From NCBI RefSeq assembly GCF_013377785.1, contig NZ_JABXWT010000005.1, positions 62,001 to 126,000 of the forward strand: 64,000 bases of DNA, in the 5' to 3' direction. Made by a program: the position numbers and the translations under genes. Under the pieces are notes generated by a model. The model had not been told where the DNA came from. It saw only the letters and a list, made by a program, of their open reading frames with translations, and searched no databases. This stretch comes from Ruegeria haliotis. Lineage in GTDB: Bacteria > Pseudomonadota > Alphaproteobacteria > Rhodobacterales > Rhodobacteraceae. Below are positions 17,325-27,158 of the stretch, one piece after another; position 1 is the stretch's first letter; each line of letters starts with the position of its first letter.

Positions 17325-17452
17325 CTCCCGCACCCGCAGCAGCCCGGCTTCGCCGAACACCCTTACGGCTTTGGGCCCGGCACCGCGCTTTGGCGCGGTG
17401 CCGGGCCCAATTCGATTGGCGGCATCTCTGATGCGGACAATCGGGGCGGGAG
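17325..17452. repeat. Palindromic intergenic repeat, copy 1, with 16-bp perfect hairpin
   Basis: Bounded by CTCCCGCACCCG (17325-17336) and its near-complement CGGGGCGGGAG (17442-17452). Inside is a perfect 16-bp GC stem (17373-17388 with 17393-17408, TTTG loop) and GCATCTCTGATGC (17422-17434). The minus strand shares several blocks in the same order with 28379-28459. It lies between the convergent leuA and rlmJ genes and probably also serves as a bidirectional terminator. Confidence 0.7.
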
Positions 17453-17478
17453 TATCCCGTTGGCGTCTGAATAAAACG

Positions 17479-18264
17479 TCAGAGACTTTCGAACAGCGCC
17501 GACAACCTCACTGCTTCGTTTTCTATCCCGAACGGAGCGTTGACCATGAACATGCCCGACCCAATCATGCCATGCCCCTTGCGCGCTGCAGGAAACGTCA
17601 CTTCGTGGTGCAATGTTTTCGGTAAGGCAAGGTTGACCAGTGCTGTCAGCATTGGCTTGTGGCGACCATCGGCCAGGATCGGATACCACAAAGCGATCAC
17701 GCCAACGTTCCATTTGCGGTGCAGCTTGCCAATAATACCGGGCAGACGATCATACTCTGACTTCACCTCATAGCTTGGATCAATCAACAGCATCCCCCGC
17801 CGTGGCGTTGGCGGAAGCAGGGATTGAGCCAATTCGTACCCATCTTGTCGATACACTCGGGCATTGCCGCCTGACACAGCCTGCGACAAAGCCGTATGTT
17901 CCTGCGGGTGTAGTTCAGCGAAATGCAGGCTGTCCTGTAGCCGCAACAAACCGGCTGCGATCACAGGCGAGCCTGGATAACATGCGTCCCCAAACTGGGC
18001 ATGAGTTTCCGATAGCGCGCGCGCAAGCGGATGGGACGGATCAAACCAATCTTCGCGCCGGGCTCTTTCTATACCGGCGGTGGCTTCGCCGGTCTTCCGC
18101 GCCTCGTCCGAATCCAACCGATACAGCCCGCGCCCGGCATGCGTTTCGATATAGCTCAGCGGTTTATCTTTTTGTGTCAAATAAGACAGCGTCCACGCCA
18201 GTAATGCGTGCTTTTGGACGTCGGCCAGATTACCTGCGTGGTAAATATGTTGATATGAGAGCAT
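17479..18264 (-). CDS. rlmJ: 23S rRNA (adenine2030-N6)-methyltransferase
   Basis: A 261-residue protein opening MLSYQHIYHAGNLADVQKH, the diagnostic start of RlmJ/ComJ. It methylates A2030 of 23S rRNA using S-adenosylmethionine. The catalytic LLIDPSYE motif (Asp-Pro-Pro-Tyr type, here Asp-Pro-Ser-Tyr) is present past mid-length, together with the Gly-rich SAM-binding region around YPGSPVIA. ATG at 18264 is used because upstream residues do not fit the family. It diverges from mreB. In E. coli a homologous gene has been linked to use of DNA as nutrient. Confidence 0.92.
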   Translation of the reverse strand: MLSYQHIYHAGNLADVQKHALLAWTLSYLTQKDKPLSYIETHAGRGLYRLDSDEARKTGEATAGIERARREDWFDPSHPLARALSETHAQFGDACYPGSPVIAAGLLRLQDSLHFAELHPQEHTALSQAVSGGNARVYRQDGYELAQSLLPPTPRRGMLLIDPSYEVKSEYDRLPGIIGKLHRKWNVGVIALWYPILADGRHKPMLTALVNLALPKTLHHEVTFPAARKGHGMIGSGMFMVNAPFGIENEAVRLSALFESL

Positions 18265-18390
18265 TTTGCCTTCTAAAGTCCTTACCAATGAGGCGAAAAG
18301 GTGCTGATTGTCATGGAATCAGCCCTTTTACCGGGCGAGTTGGCACCCTATAAGTCATCCGTCCCGGAACCGTCGAGTCGCGGGCAGTAG

Positions 18391-19467
<1,077 letters not shown>

Positions 19468-19525
19468 GGCGCGCACCCTCTGAATACAGGGTAATATCGG
19501 CGCGAGCAGCACGGGAAGGAGTCCT

Positions 19526-20428
19526 GTGGCAAAAGACCGATCACAGCGTGATGACTACACCACCCCCTTGCGCCGCTTGTTTTTGGGGATCGTTGTCCTG
19601 TGCCTGCTTGGAATTTTCATAGTGTGGCGCATCGATAGCCCACGTGTGGAACGTTTCCGCGCGCAAGTGGTCGATGCCGTAGTTCCGTCGATGGAATGGG
19701 CCATGGTTCCTGTTACAGCAGCGGTCAATCTGGTGCGTGATTTCCAAAGCTATCAGCGGCTGAGCGAACAAAACCAGGAACTGCGCAGCGAGTTGCGTCT
19801 GATGCGGGCCTGGAAAGAAGCCGCCCTGCAGCTGGAACAGGAAAACGCCCGGCTTTTGGATCTGAATAACGTACGCCTCGATCCGCGCCTGACCTATGTA
19901 ACCGGGGTTGTTATGGCTGATAGCGGCTCGCCATTCCGGCAGTCCGTGCTGCTGAACGTGGGCATGCGTGATGGGATCGTTGATGGGTGGGCCGCGATGG
20001 ATGGAATTGGGCTGGTTGGCCGAATTTCAGGTGTCGGGCCGGATACTGCACGGGTCATCCTGATGACAGATGCTTCGAGCGCCATTCCCGCCACCATTCA
20101 GCCTTCGGGTCAAACCGCGTTGATCGCAGGGGACAACACCCCTGCCCCGGCAGTGGAGTTTCTGGAGAACCGGGAACTTGTCCGACCCGGAGACCGCGTG
20201 ATCACGTCCGGTGATGGCGGTGTGTTTCCAGCGGGCCTTTTGATCGGCCAGATCTCGGTCGATCCGGGCGGGCGGTTGCGCGTCCGCCTGTCTGCCGATT
20301 TCGAGCGACTGGAATTCCTGCGCGTTCTGCGATTCAATTCGGCCCCTCTCATTCGTGATTCTGGCGACATTGTCGGACCGGCACGGCCCGAGGCTGCGTT
20401 GACCCCAGAGGAGGCCGGGGATGGATAA
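19526..20428 (+). CDS. mreC: Rod-shape protein MreC
   Basis: A 300-residue bitopic protein: cytoplasmic Arg-rich start, one transmembrane helix at about 22-40, a coiled coil at about 70-110 (SEQNQELRSELRLMRAWKEAALQLEQENARLL) and a periplasmic double beta-barrel with the VMADSGSPFRQSVLLNVG core. MreC bridges MreB to PBP2/RodA. The start is GTG at 19526 behind a strong GGAAGGAG. The last 8 bases overlap mreD, so the two are co-translated. Confidence 0.95.
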   Translation: MAKDRSQRDDYTTPLRRLFLGIVVLCLLGIFIVWRIDSPRVERFRAQVVDAVVPSMEWAMVPVTAAVNLVRDFQSYQRLSEQNQELRSELRLMRAWKEAALQLEQENARLLDLNNVRLDPRLTYVTGVVMADSGSPFRQSVLLNVGMRDGIVDGWAAMDGIGLVGRISGVGPDTARVILMTDASSAIPATIQPSGQTALIAGDNTPAPAVEFLENRELVRPGDRVITSGDGGVFPAGLLIGQISVDPGGRLRVRLSADFERLEFLRVLRFNSAPLIRDSGDIVGPARPEAALTPEEAGDG

Positions 20429-20957
20429 ACCAACCTCGCATATCTGGGTCATGCGCGGGCTATTTGTCTTTCTCGCCGTTCTGGTGCTTTTTCTGCATCT
20501 GTTGCCACTGAACACACAGCCGGATCGCTGGCCATTCCCCGATGTTCTGATCGCCCTCATTTTTACATGGATCTTGCGGCGCCCCGACTATGTTCCAACC
20601 CTGCTGATCGCGGCAGTCATGCTGATGGCCGATCTTCTTCTGCAGCGCCCACCGGGATTGCTGGCTGCGCTGGTGGTTCTCGGCGCCGCCTATTTGCGCT
20701 CGGCTGCGCCAGGTATGCGGGACGTAGGATTTGCAGGAGAATGGATGTCCGTTGCAGTTGCTATCGCCGCCGTGTTTCTGCTGAACCGTGTCGTTCTGTC
20801 CCTTCTGTCGGTTCAGCAGGCCGCGCTGGGACCTGTGGCCATTCAACTGGTTCTGACTGTCGCGGCCTATCCACCACTCGTTCTGCTGAGCCAGAGTGTC
20901 TTTGGCATTCGGCGGATGTCAGCGGCGGATGCCAGCACAATGGGGGCACGGGCATGA
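20421..20957 (+). CDS. mreD: Rod-shape protein MreD
   Basis: A 178-residue very hydrophobic protein with about five transmembrane helices and hardly any soluble domain. Sequence conservation in MreD is low. The call rests on hydropathy, length and its place between mreC and the PBP2 gene, overlapping both. It is part of the elongation complex in the inner membrane. Confidence 0.9.
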   Translation: MDKPTSHIWVMRGLFVFLAVLVLFLHLLPLNTQPDRWPFPDVLIALIFTWILRRPDYVPTLLIAAVMLMADLLLQRPPGLLAALVVLGAAYLRSAAPGMRDVGFAGEWMSVAVAIAAVFLLNRVVLSLLSVQQAALGPVAIQLVLTVAAYPPLVLLSQSVFGIRRMSAADASTMGARA

Positions 20958-22903
20958 GCCAGCGCAAACCCAAATCCCAAGGCCTTGCTTACAAACGCCT
21001 GCCACGTCGTGCGCTGGTGCTGGGCGGGCTTCAAGCAGCCTTTATCGGCGGGCTCGCTGCACGGATGCGGTTCATGCAGGTTGATCAGGCCGATCAATAT
21101 CGGCTACTGGCCGAAGAAAACCGCATCAATATCCGTCTGATTCCGCCTACTCGTGGCCGCATCTATGACCGGAACGGGCAGGTCATCGGTCAGAACTCTC
21201 CATCCTACCGCATCGTCATTGTCCCAGAGGATGCCGGGGACATCGACAAGGTGGTCGCCAAACTGTCCGAACTGATCCCTCTGAACGAGGATGAGATCGA
21301 ACGCGCCCGCAGCGAAATGCGTCGCTCGGCCCCGTTCCTGCCCGTCACGCTGGTCGATCAGGTGACTTGGGAAGATATCTCAAAGGTTGCCGTCAACGCC
21401 CCTGCTTTGCCCGGTGTCACACCCGAAGTTGGCCTGACGCGCCAATATCCGCGTTATGAGGATTTCGCCCATATCGTCGGTTATGTCGGCCCGGTCAGCG
21501 ACTATGATCTTGGCCTGATCGAAGACCCGGAACCCGTACTGCGCATCCCCCGGTTCCAGATCGGCAAAGTCGGGTTGGAAGCCAAACAGGAAACCTCGTT
21601 GCGCGGCAAGGCTGGTGCCAAGCGGGTCGAGGTCAATGCAACCGGCCGCGTCATGCGCGAGCTGGACCGGCAGGAAGGGAAGCCCGGTGCCGATCTGCAA
21701 TTGTCCATTGACGCCGATCTGCAACAATACGCCCAGGCCCGGTTGGCGGGCGAGAGCGCAGCCGCTGTTGTCATCGACTGTGAAACCGGAGATTTGCGCG
21801 CGATCAGTTCAGCCCCCAGTTTTGATCCGAACCTGTTTGTTCGTGGCATCTCGGTCGCGGATTATCAGAACCTGACACAAGACAAGTATCGCCCACTCTC
21901 AAACAAAACCGTCCAGGGCACATACCCGCCCGGATCGACATTCAAGATGGTCACTGCACTGGCAGCGCTTGAGGCTGGCGTAATTGGGCCGGGCAACACC
22001 GTCTATTGCCCCGGACACCTGAAAGTCGGCAGTCGCCGCTTTCACTGCTGGAAACGTGGCGGGCATGGTACAGTTGATCTGGGACTTTCACTGAAACGCA
22101 GCTGCGACGTCTACTACTACGATGTGGCTTTGCGCGTCGGTATCGACAAGATCTCCGATATGGCGCGCACCCTCGGGCTGGGCGCCAAACATGACATTCC
22201 AATGTCTGCCGTCGCTGCAGGGTTGGCCCCGAACCAAGAATGGAAACAGAGGGTGCATGGCGAGGAATGGCTGGTTGGCGACACGGCAAACGCCTCGATC
22301 GGTCAGGGGTTCATGCTGGCCTCACCTCTGCAACTGGCTGTCATGGCAGCGCGGATCGCCACCGGGCGCGCGATATCACCACGTCTGGTGCGATCTGTCG
22401 ATGGGGTCGAGCAACCCTCGGGCGCGGGTGAACCGCTGGACATTAGTCCGTTTAATCTCGAACAGGTTCGCAAGGCCATGTTCTCGGTCTCAAACGACCG
22501 CAGGGGGACGGCGTATCGCAGCCGCATCATTGCCGATGAGTTCCGCATGGCGGGCAAGACCGGCACAAGCCAGGTGCGCAACATCACCAAGGCCGAACGC
22601 GCAGCCGGCGTCATCCGCAACGAAGACCTGCCGTGGGAACGGCGCGACCACGCACTGTTCGTCAGCTTCGCCCCTTACGACAACCCAAAATACGCGGTCG
22701 CGGTGATCATCGAACATGGCGGCGGCGGCTCCAAGGCGGCGGCCCCGGTTGCGCGCGATATCATGCTGCAGGCGCTCTACAACGGGACTCCCCCGCTCGA
22801 AGCCTACCCAGTGGCCGATCGCGAGCGCATCAAGGAACAGCAAAAACGGCTGGAAGGCGACCGCCGCCCCAAAGCGCGTCCGGATGAGAAGGACCGCGCA
22901 TGA
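20954..22903 (+). CDS. mrdA: Penicillin-binding protein 2 (elongation transpeptidase)
   Basis: A 649-residue class B PBP: one membrane anchor near residues 20-36, a pedestal domain beginning NRINIRLIPPTRGRIYDRNG, and a C-terminal transpeptidase with Ser328-Thr-Phe-Lys331, Ser383-Cys-Asp and Lys535-Thr-Gly-Thr. It cross-links new peptidoglycan during lateral growth and is the target of mecillinam in relatives. ATG at 20954 overlaps the mreD stop by 4 bases; the gene overlaps rodA by 4 bases. The C-terminal 30 residues are a Lys/Arg-rich tail. Confidence 0.96.
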   Translation: MSQRKPKSQGLAYKRLPRRALVLGGLQAAFIGGLAARMRFMQVDQADQYRLLAEENRINIRLIPPTRGRIYDRNGQVIGQNSPSYRIVIVPEDAGDIDKVVAKLSELIPLNEDEIERARSEMRRSAPFLPVTLVDQVTWEDISKVAVNAPALPGVTPEVGLTRQYPRYEDFAHIVGYVGPVSDYDLGLIEDPEPVLRIPRFQIGKVGLEAKQETSLRGKAGAKRVEVNATGRVMRELDRQEGKPGADLQLSIDADLQQYAQARLAGESAAAVVIDCETGDLRAISSAPSFDPNLFVRGISVADYQNLTQDKYRPLSNKTVQGTYPPGSTFKMVTALAALEAGVIGPGNTVYCPGHLKVGSRRFHCWKRGGHGTVDLGLSLKRSCDVYYYDVALRVGIDKISDMARTLGLGAKHDIPMSAVAAGLAPNQEWKQRVHGEEWLVGDTANASIGQGFMLASPLQLAVMAARIATGRAISPRLVRSVDGVEQPSGAGEPLDISPFNLEQVRKAMFSVSNDRRGTAYRSRIIADEFRMAGKTGTSQVRNITKAERAAGVIRNEDLPWERRDHALFVSFAPYDNPKYAVAVIIEHGGGGSKAAAPVARDIMLQALYNGTPPLEAYPVADRERIKEQQKRLEGDRRPKARPDEKDRA

Positions 22904-24039
22904 GTTATCTTGAATATGCCGTCAAATCCACGCCGTCGGGATTCCGCAAGTTCCTGTACATGAACTGGCCTCTGACGTTGTTGTTGATCAGCACGGCCAG
23001 CGCCGGTTTCCTGATGCTATATTCGGTCGCAGGCGGATCGTGGCTGCCGTGGGCGGAACCGCAGATGGAGCGTTTTGGACTGGGCCTGACGGTCATGTTC
23101 ATCGTGGCCCTGGTCCCAATCTGGTTCTGGCGAAACATGTCTGTGTTGGCCTATCTGGGCTCCATTGCATTGCTGGTCTTTGTAGAACTGTTTGGCACAG
23201 TCGGCATGGGCGCGCAGCGTTGGATCGACCTTGGGTTCATGCGACTACAACCGTCCGAGGTGATGAAGGTCACGTTGGTGATGTTACTGGCCGCATACTA
23301 CGATTGGTTGCCGTCTTACAAAACATCGCGACCACTCTGGGTCATCCTTCCGGTCATTCTGATCCTGATCCCAACCTTCATGGTTCTGCGCCAGCCCGAT
23401 CTTGGCACATCGATTCTGCTGCTTGCGGCCGGTGGGGGGCTTATGTTTCTGGCCGGTGTCCACTGGGCCTATTTTGCAGCCGTCATAGCGGCAGTGGTCG
23501 GTTTGATCGCCACCGTATTCAACAGTCGCGGCACCGAGTGGCAACTGCTCAAGGATTATCAGTTCCGCCGCATCGACACGTTTCTGGATCCCTCTACCGA
23601 CCCGCTTGGCGCGGGCTATCATATTACGCAGTCGAAGATTGCGTTGGGATCAGGCGGATGGAACGGGCGCGGCTTCATGCAGGGCACGCAATCGCGGCTG
23701 AACTTCCTGCCCGAGAAACATACCGATTTCATCTTTACCACGCTGGCAGAGGAGTTTGGCTTTGTGGGCGGCATAACCCTGTTGGTGCTCTACACCCTGA
23801 TCCTGATCTTCTGCATCGTCACCGCACTGTCGACCAAGGACCGATTTTCTTCTCTGGTGACACTGGGCATTGCGCTGAATTTCTTTCTGTTCTTTGCCGT
23901 CAACATGTCGATGGTTATGGGGTTGGCCCCGGTCGTTGGGGTGCCTCTGCCGATGGTCAGCTATGGCGGTTCCGCCATGTTGGTTTTGATGGCGGCCTTC
24001 GGCATTGTGCAAAGCGCCCATATTCATCGCCCTCGCTAA
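22900..24039 (+). CDS. rodA: Peptidoglycan glycosyltransferase RodA
   Basis: A 379-residue SEDS-family protein with about ten transmembrane helices. The signature region near the C-terminus (PLPMVSYGGSAMLVLMAAFGIVQS) and the central LPEKHTDFIFTTLAEEFGF block are typical of RodA. It polymerises glycan strands with PBP2. Its start overlaps the mrdA stop (ATGA), so the pair is stoichiometrically coupled. It is also called mrdB. Confidence 0.96.
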   Translation: MSYLEYAVKSTPSGFRKFLYMNWPLTLLLISTASAGFLMLYSVAGGSWLPWAEPQMERFGLGLTVMFIVALVPIWFWRNMSVLAYLGSIALLVFVELFGTVGMGAQRWIDLGFMRLQPSEVMKVTLVMLLAAYYDWLPSYKTSRPLWVILPVILILIPTFMVLRQPDLGTSILLLAAGGGLMFLAGVHWAYFAAVIAAVVGLIATVFNSRGTEWQLLKDYQFRRIDTFLDPSTDPLGAGYHITQSKIALGSGGWNGRGFMQGTQSRLNFLPEKHTDFIFTTLAEEFGFVGGITLLVLYTLILIFCIVTALSTKDRFSSLVTLGIALNFFLFFAVNMSMVMGLAPVVGVPLPMVSYGGSAMLVLMAAFGIVQSAHIHRPR

Positions 24040-24054
24040 CCTGAAAGGCTCTTC

Positions 24055-24987
24055 ATGCCCGTGAACATCTTGTTTTCCGCGCGCCCTGCCCTGTGGCCGG
24101 TGTATGAGCCGCTTTTGTCGCAAGGGCTGCGCGACGCAGGGCTGGATTTTGTTCTGGCCACCGAATTCGAACCCGACCAGGTGGATTACGTCGTTTACGC
24201 CCCGAATGGAGGATTGCTGGATTTCTCGCCGTATACACGGCTAAAGGCGGTGCTTAGCCTTTGGGCCGGGGTAGAGAGTATCGCAGACAATGAAACCCTC
24301 ACCGTTCCGTTGGCACGGATGGTGGATCACGGGCTGTCTCAGGGCATGACCGAGTGGGTCGTGGCGCATACGCTGCGCTATCATCTGGGAATGGACGAAC
24401 ACATCACCGTTCAGGACGGTGTCTGGACACCCGAAGCGCCGCCTCTGGCGACTGAGCGCTGCGTCTGTGTGCTGGGTCTGGGCATATTGGGACAAGCCAC
24501 AGCCGAGGCCCTGGCCGCGCTGAATTTCCGCGTCATTGGCTGGAGCCGAACCCCGAAACAGATCGCCGGAGTTACTTGTCTGCACGGGATCGACGGATTG
24601 AAGACAGCACTCTCGCAGGCAGAAATCGCCGTATTGCTGCTGCCCGACACTCCGGCCACGGAAAACACGATGAACACCGAAACACTGGCTTTGCTTCCAA
24701 AAGGTGCGAGGATCATCAACCCCGGCCGTGGACCGTTGATTGACGACGACGCACTCCTGCAGGCATTGAACTCAGGTCAGGTCGGTCACGCTACGCTGGA
24801 TGTGTTCCGCGTGGAGCCGTTGCCCCCGGAACATCCTTATTGGGCGCATCCCAACGTGACCGTCACGCCGCATATCGCCTCGGAAACCCGCCCGGTCACT
24901 GCCGCGCAGGTCATCTGTGAAAACATCCGACGCGGCGAAGCGGGTGAACCGTTTGTGCATCTGGTGGACCGCCAGTTGGGGTACTGA
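24055..24987 (+). CDS. ghrA: D-2-hydroxyacid dehydrogenase (glyoxylate/hydroxypyruvate reductase A-like)
   Basis: A 310-residue NAD(P)-dependent dehydrogenase. The Rossmann domain carries LGLGILGQATAEAL near residues 139-152; catalytic Arg (INPGRGP), Glu (DVFRVEPLPPEHPYW) and His (TPHIAS) are present. The pattern fits the GhrA branch, which reduces glyoxylate and hydroxypyruvate. It begins 15 bases after rodA and may be read from the same transcript, though function is unrelated. Convergent with the M3 peptidase gene. Confidence 0.88.
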   Translation: MPVNILFSARPALWPVYEPLLSQGLRDAGLDFVLATEFEPDQVDYVVYAPNGGLLDFSPYTRLKAVLSLWAGVESIADNETLTVPLARMVDHGLSQGMTEWVVAHTLRYHLGMDEHITVQDGVWTPEAPPLATERCVCVLGLGILGQATAEALAALNFRVIGWSRTPKQIAGVTCLHGIDGLKTALSQAEIAVLLLPDTPATENTMNTETLALLPKGARIINPGRGPLIDDDALLQALNSGQVGHATLDVFRVEPLPPEHPYWAHPNVTVTPHIASETRPVTAAQVICENIRRGEAGEPFVHLVDRQLGY

Positions 24988-25000
24988 TGGTCCGTCTTGG

Positions 25001-27016
25001 TCAAGCCGCGATCAGGCCACGGCCTTTAAGCAGCGCTTCGACCCCGGGCAACCGGCCACGGAAGGCCAGATAAAGCTCTTCCGCCTCACGCGAACCGCCG
25101 GTGGACAGGATATTGTCCTCCAGCGCCTTGGCGCGTTCGGGATCAAAGGCGCCGTCGGCCTCTTCAAAGGCGGCGAAGGCGTCAGCATCCATCACCTCGG
25201 ACCACATGTAGCTATAGTAACCTGAACTGTAACCGTCGCCTGCAAACACATGCGCGAAATGCGGGGTCGCGTGGCGCATTCCGATCGCTGCGGGCATCCC
25301 GAGGCCGTCCAGAACCTCGGCCTGTTTCGCCATCGGATCCGCAGGCGCATCGCCATCATGAAAGGCTAGATCGACCAGAGCTGAAGCGACATATTCCACG
25401 GTTTGAAAACCCTGATCGAAATTGGCAGCGTTCAGAACTTTTTCCAACATTTCCTGCGGCATCGGTTCGCCGGTTTCCGCGTGGGTGGCGAATTCGGCCA
25501 GAACCTCAGGGACTTCCAGCCAGTGTTCATAAAGCTGGCTGGGCAGTTCGACAAAATCACGTGCAACGCTGGTGCCTGAAATGCTTTCGTAGGTCACGTT
25601 GGACAGCATCTGGTGCAGGGCGTGGCCGAATTCGTGGAACAAAGTGCGCGCGTCGTCATAAGACAGCAGCGCCGGGTCACCCTTGGCAAAGTTGCAGACA
25701 TTAATCACGATCGGCGCCTCCTCTTTCGGGAACTTCGCCTGCGCGCGCATCGCGCTGCACCATGCGCCCGACCGTTTCGACCCACGGGCAAAATAGTCCC
25801 CGATAAACACCGCAACATGACGCCCGTTCCGCGTCACTTCCCAAGCGCGGCAATCCGGGTGGTAAAGCGGGACATCCAGCGGGGCGAACTCCAATCCGAA
25901 CAAACGGGTGGCGCAAGAAAAAGATGCTTCAATCATCCGATCGAGTTGCAGATAGGGCTTAAGGGTTGCCTCATCCAGGTCATGCTCGGCCTTGCGCCGC
26001 TTCTCTGCATAATAGCGCCAGTCCCACGCTTCAAGCGGACCGTTCACGCCGTCTTCCTGCATCATCTGCGTCAGGATTTCAGCGTCCGCATCTGCGCGCG
26101 TCTTGGCGGGCTCCCAGACCTGCATCAGCAAGTCACGGACCCGATCCGGGGTCCGGGCCATTTCGGTTTCCAGCTTAAATGCGGCAAAGCTGTCATAACC
26201 CAGCAGTTTCGCCCTCTCTTCGCGGAGCATCAGGGTTTCCGCCGCAATCCCGCGATTGTCGGTTTCTGCACCATTCGCGCCGCGCGCGGTCCATGCCCGA
26301 TACGCTTTTTCGCGCAGATCACGGCGTGGTGAAAATTGCAGGAAAGGCACAATCAACGAGCGTGAAAGCGTGACAACCGGACCGTCTGTGCCCTTTTCCT
26401 GACCGGCTGCCCGGGCCGCGTCGGTGACGAAATCCGGCAGGCCCTGCAAATCAGCTTCGGTCAGATCCATATACCAATCGCGCTCATCCGCCAGAAGGTT
26501 CTGGGTAAAGGACGTGCCCAGTGAGGCGAGGCGCGACTTGATCTCTTGCATCCGGGCATCTTCATCCCCCTGCAGCGCCGCCCCTGCGCGGACAAAACCA
26601 CGATGCGTCAACATCAGAACACGGGCCTGTTCGTCGCTTAGACCAAGATCATCGCGTCGTTCCCAAAGATCGGCCACCCGTTGGAACAGCGCCTTGTTCG
26701 AAGAAATCCCCGAGAAGTGCGTCGACAATTTTGGTGAAAAATCGCGTTGCAATTCCTCGCGCTTTGCATTGCTATCAGCCCCTGCAACGGTGAAAAAGAC
26801 AGACAGAACCTTGTCCATGTCCTCACCCGCAGCTTCGAGCGCTTCGACCGTGTTGGCGAATGTGGGCGGTTCTGGATTGTCAGCAATCGCGTTGATCTGC
26901 GCGTTATGCGCGTCCATCGCCTGATCCAGCGCGGGGGTGAAATCCTCATCCGAAATTTCGGTAAACGGGGCGATTTCAAAGGGGGTGGTCCAGTTGGACA
27001 GGATCGGGTTGGTCAT
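25001..27016 (-). CDS. dcp: M3-family metallopeptidase (Dcp/oligopeptidase A type)
   Basis: A 671-residue cytoplasmic zinc peptidase. The active site HEFGHALH is near residue 460, with a third ligand Glu downstream in GTSVARDFVELPSQLYEHW. The length and the MWSEVMDADAFAAFEE block near the C-terminus fit the Dcp/PrlC group. It degrades short peptides, removing dipeptides or cutting oligopeptides. Whether it is dipeptidyl carboxypeptidase or oligopeptidase A cannot be told from sequence. Single gene; the ATG is preceded by AAAGGAGA. Confidence 0.93.
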   Translation of the reverse strand: MTNPILSNWTTPFEIAPFTEISDEDFTPALDQAMDAHNAQINAIADNPEPPTFANTVEALEAAGEDMDKVLSVFFTVAGADSNAKREELQRDFSPKLSTHFSGISSNKALFQRVADLWERRDDLGLSDEQARVLMLTHRGFVRAGAALQGDEDARMQEIKSRLASLGTSFTQNLLADERDWYMDLTEADLQGLPDFVTDAARAAGQEKGTDGPVVTLSRSLIVPFLQFSPRRDLREKAYRAWTARGANGAETDNRGIAAETLMLREERAKLLGYDSFAAFKLETEMARTPDRVRDLLMQVWEPAKTRADADAEILTQMMQEDGVNGPLEAWDWRYYAEKRRKAEHDLDEATLKPYLQLDRMIEASFSCATRLFGLEFAPLDVPLYHPDCRAWEVTRNGRHVAVFIGDYFARGSKRSGAWCSAMRAQAKFPKEEAPIVINVCNFAKGDPALLSYDDARTLFHEFGHALHQMLSNVTYESISGTSVARDFVELPSQLYEHWLEVPEVLAEFATHAETGEPMPQEMLEKVLNAANFDQGFQTVEYVASALVDLAFHDGDAPADPMAKQAEVLDGLGMPAAIGMRHATPHFAHVFAGDGYSSGYYSYMWSEVMDADAFAAFEEADGAFDPERAKALEDNILSTGGSREAEELYLAFRGRLPGVEALLKGRGLIAA

Positions 27017-27111
27017 GCAGATCTCCTTTGTTCGTCAAGCTAGGTAGGCCGAGGGCAATGGTCCAGAGGTAGCGCCCTGGGTGCGTCAAATTCTGTCGTA
27101 AATCCGCTTGC

Positions 27112-27135
27112 ACCTGCCTGATGACCCGCGCAGGT
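27112..27135. repeat. Hairpin in the leader of the sulfur-amino-acid lyase gene
   Basis: ACCTGC (27112-27117) pairs with GCAGGT (27130-27135) across a 12-base loop, 23 bases before the start codon. It may be a binding dyad or an mRNA element. It lacks the conserved parts of SAM riboswitches. Confidence 0.35.
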
Positions 27136-27158
27136 TCGACCCGAGAGGGAGGAAAGAT

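Noticed and set aside
18303..18323. GCTGATT-N7-AATCAGC dyad between rlmJ and mreB
   Set aside because: Perfect 7-bp dyad, but between divergent genes without a known motif; could be chance or an operator, not enough to call.
25613..26332. Plus-strand frame opposite the M3 peptidase gene
   Set aside because: Antisense to the zinc-site region; no motif or ribosome site.
27061..27158. Possible SAM riboswitch before the sulfur-amino-acid lyase gene
   Set aside because: Only a simple ACCTGC/GCAGGT hairpin is present; conserved cores of SAM-I, SAM-II and SAM/SAH riboswitches are absent.
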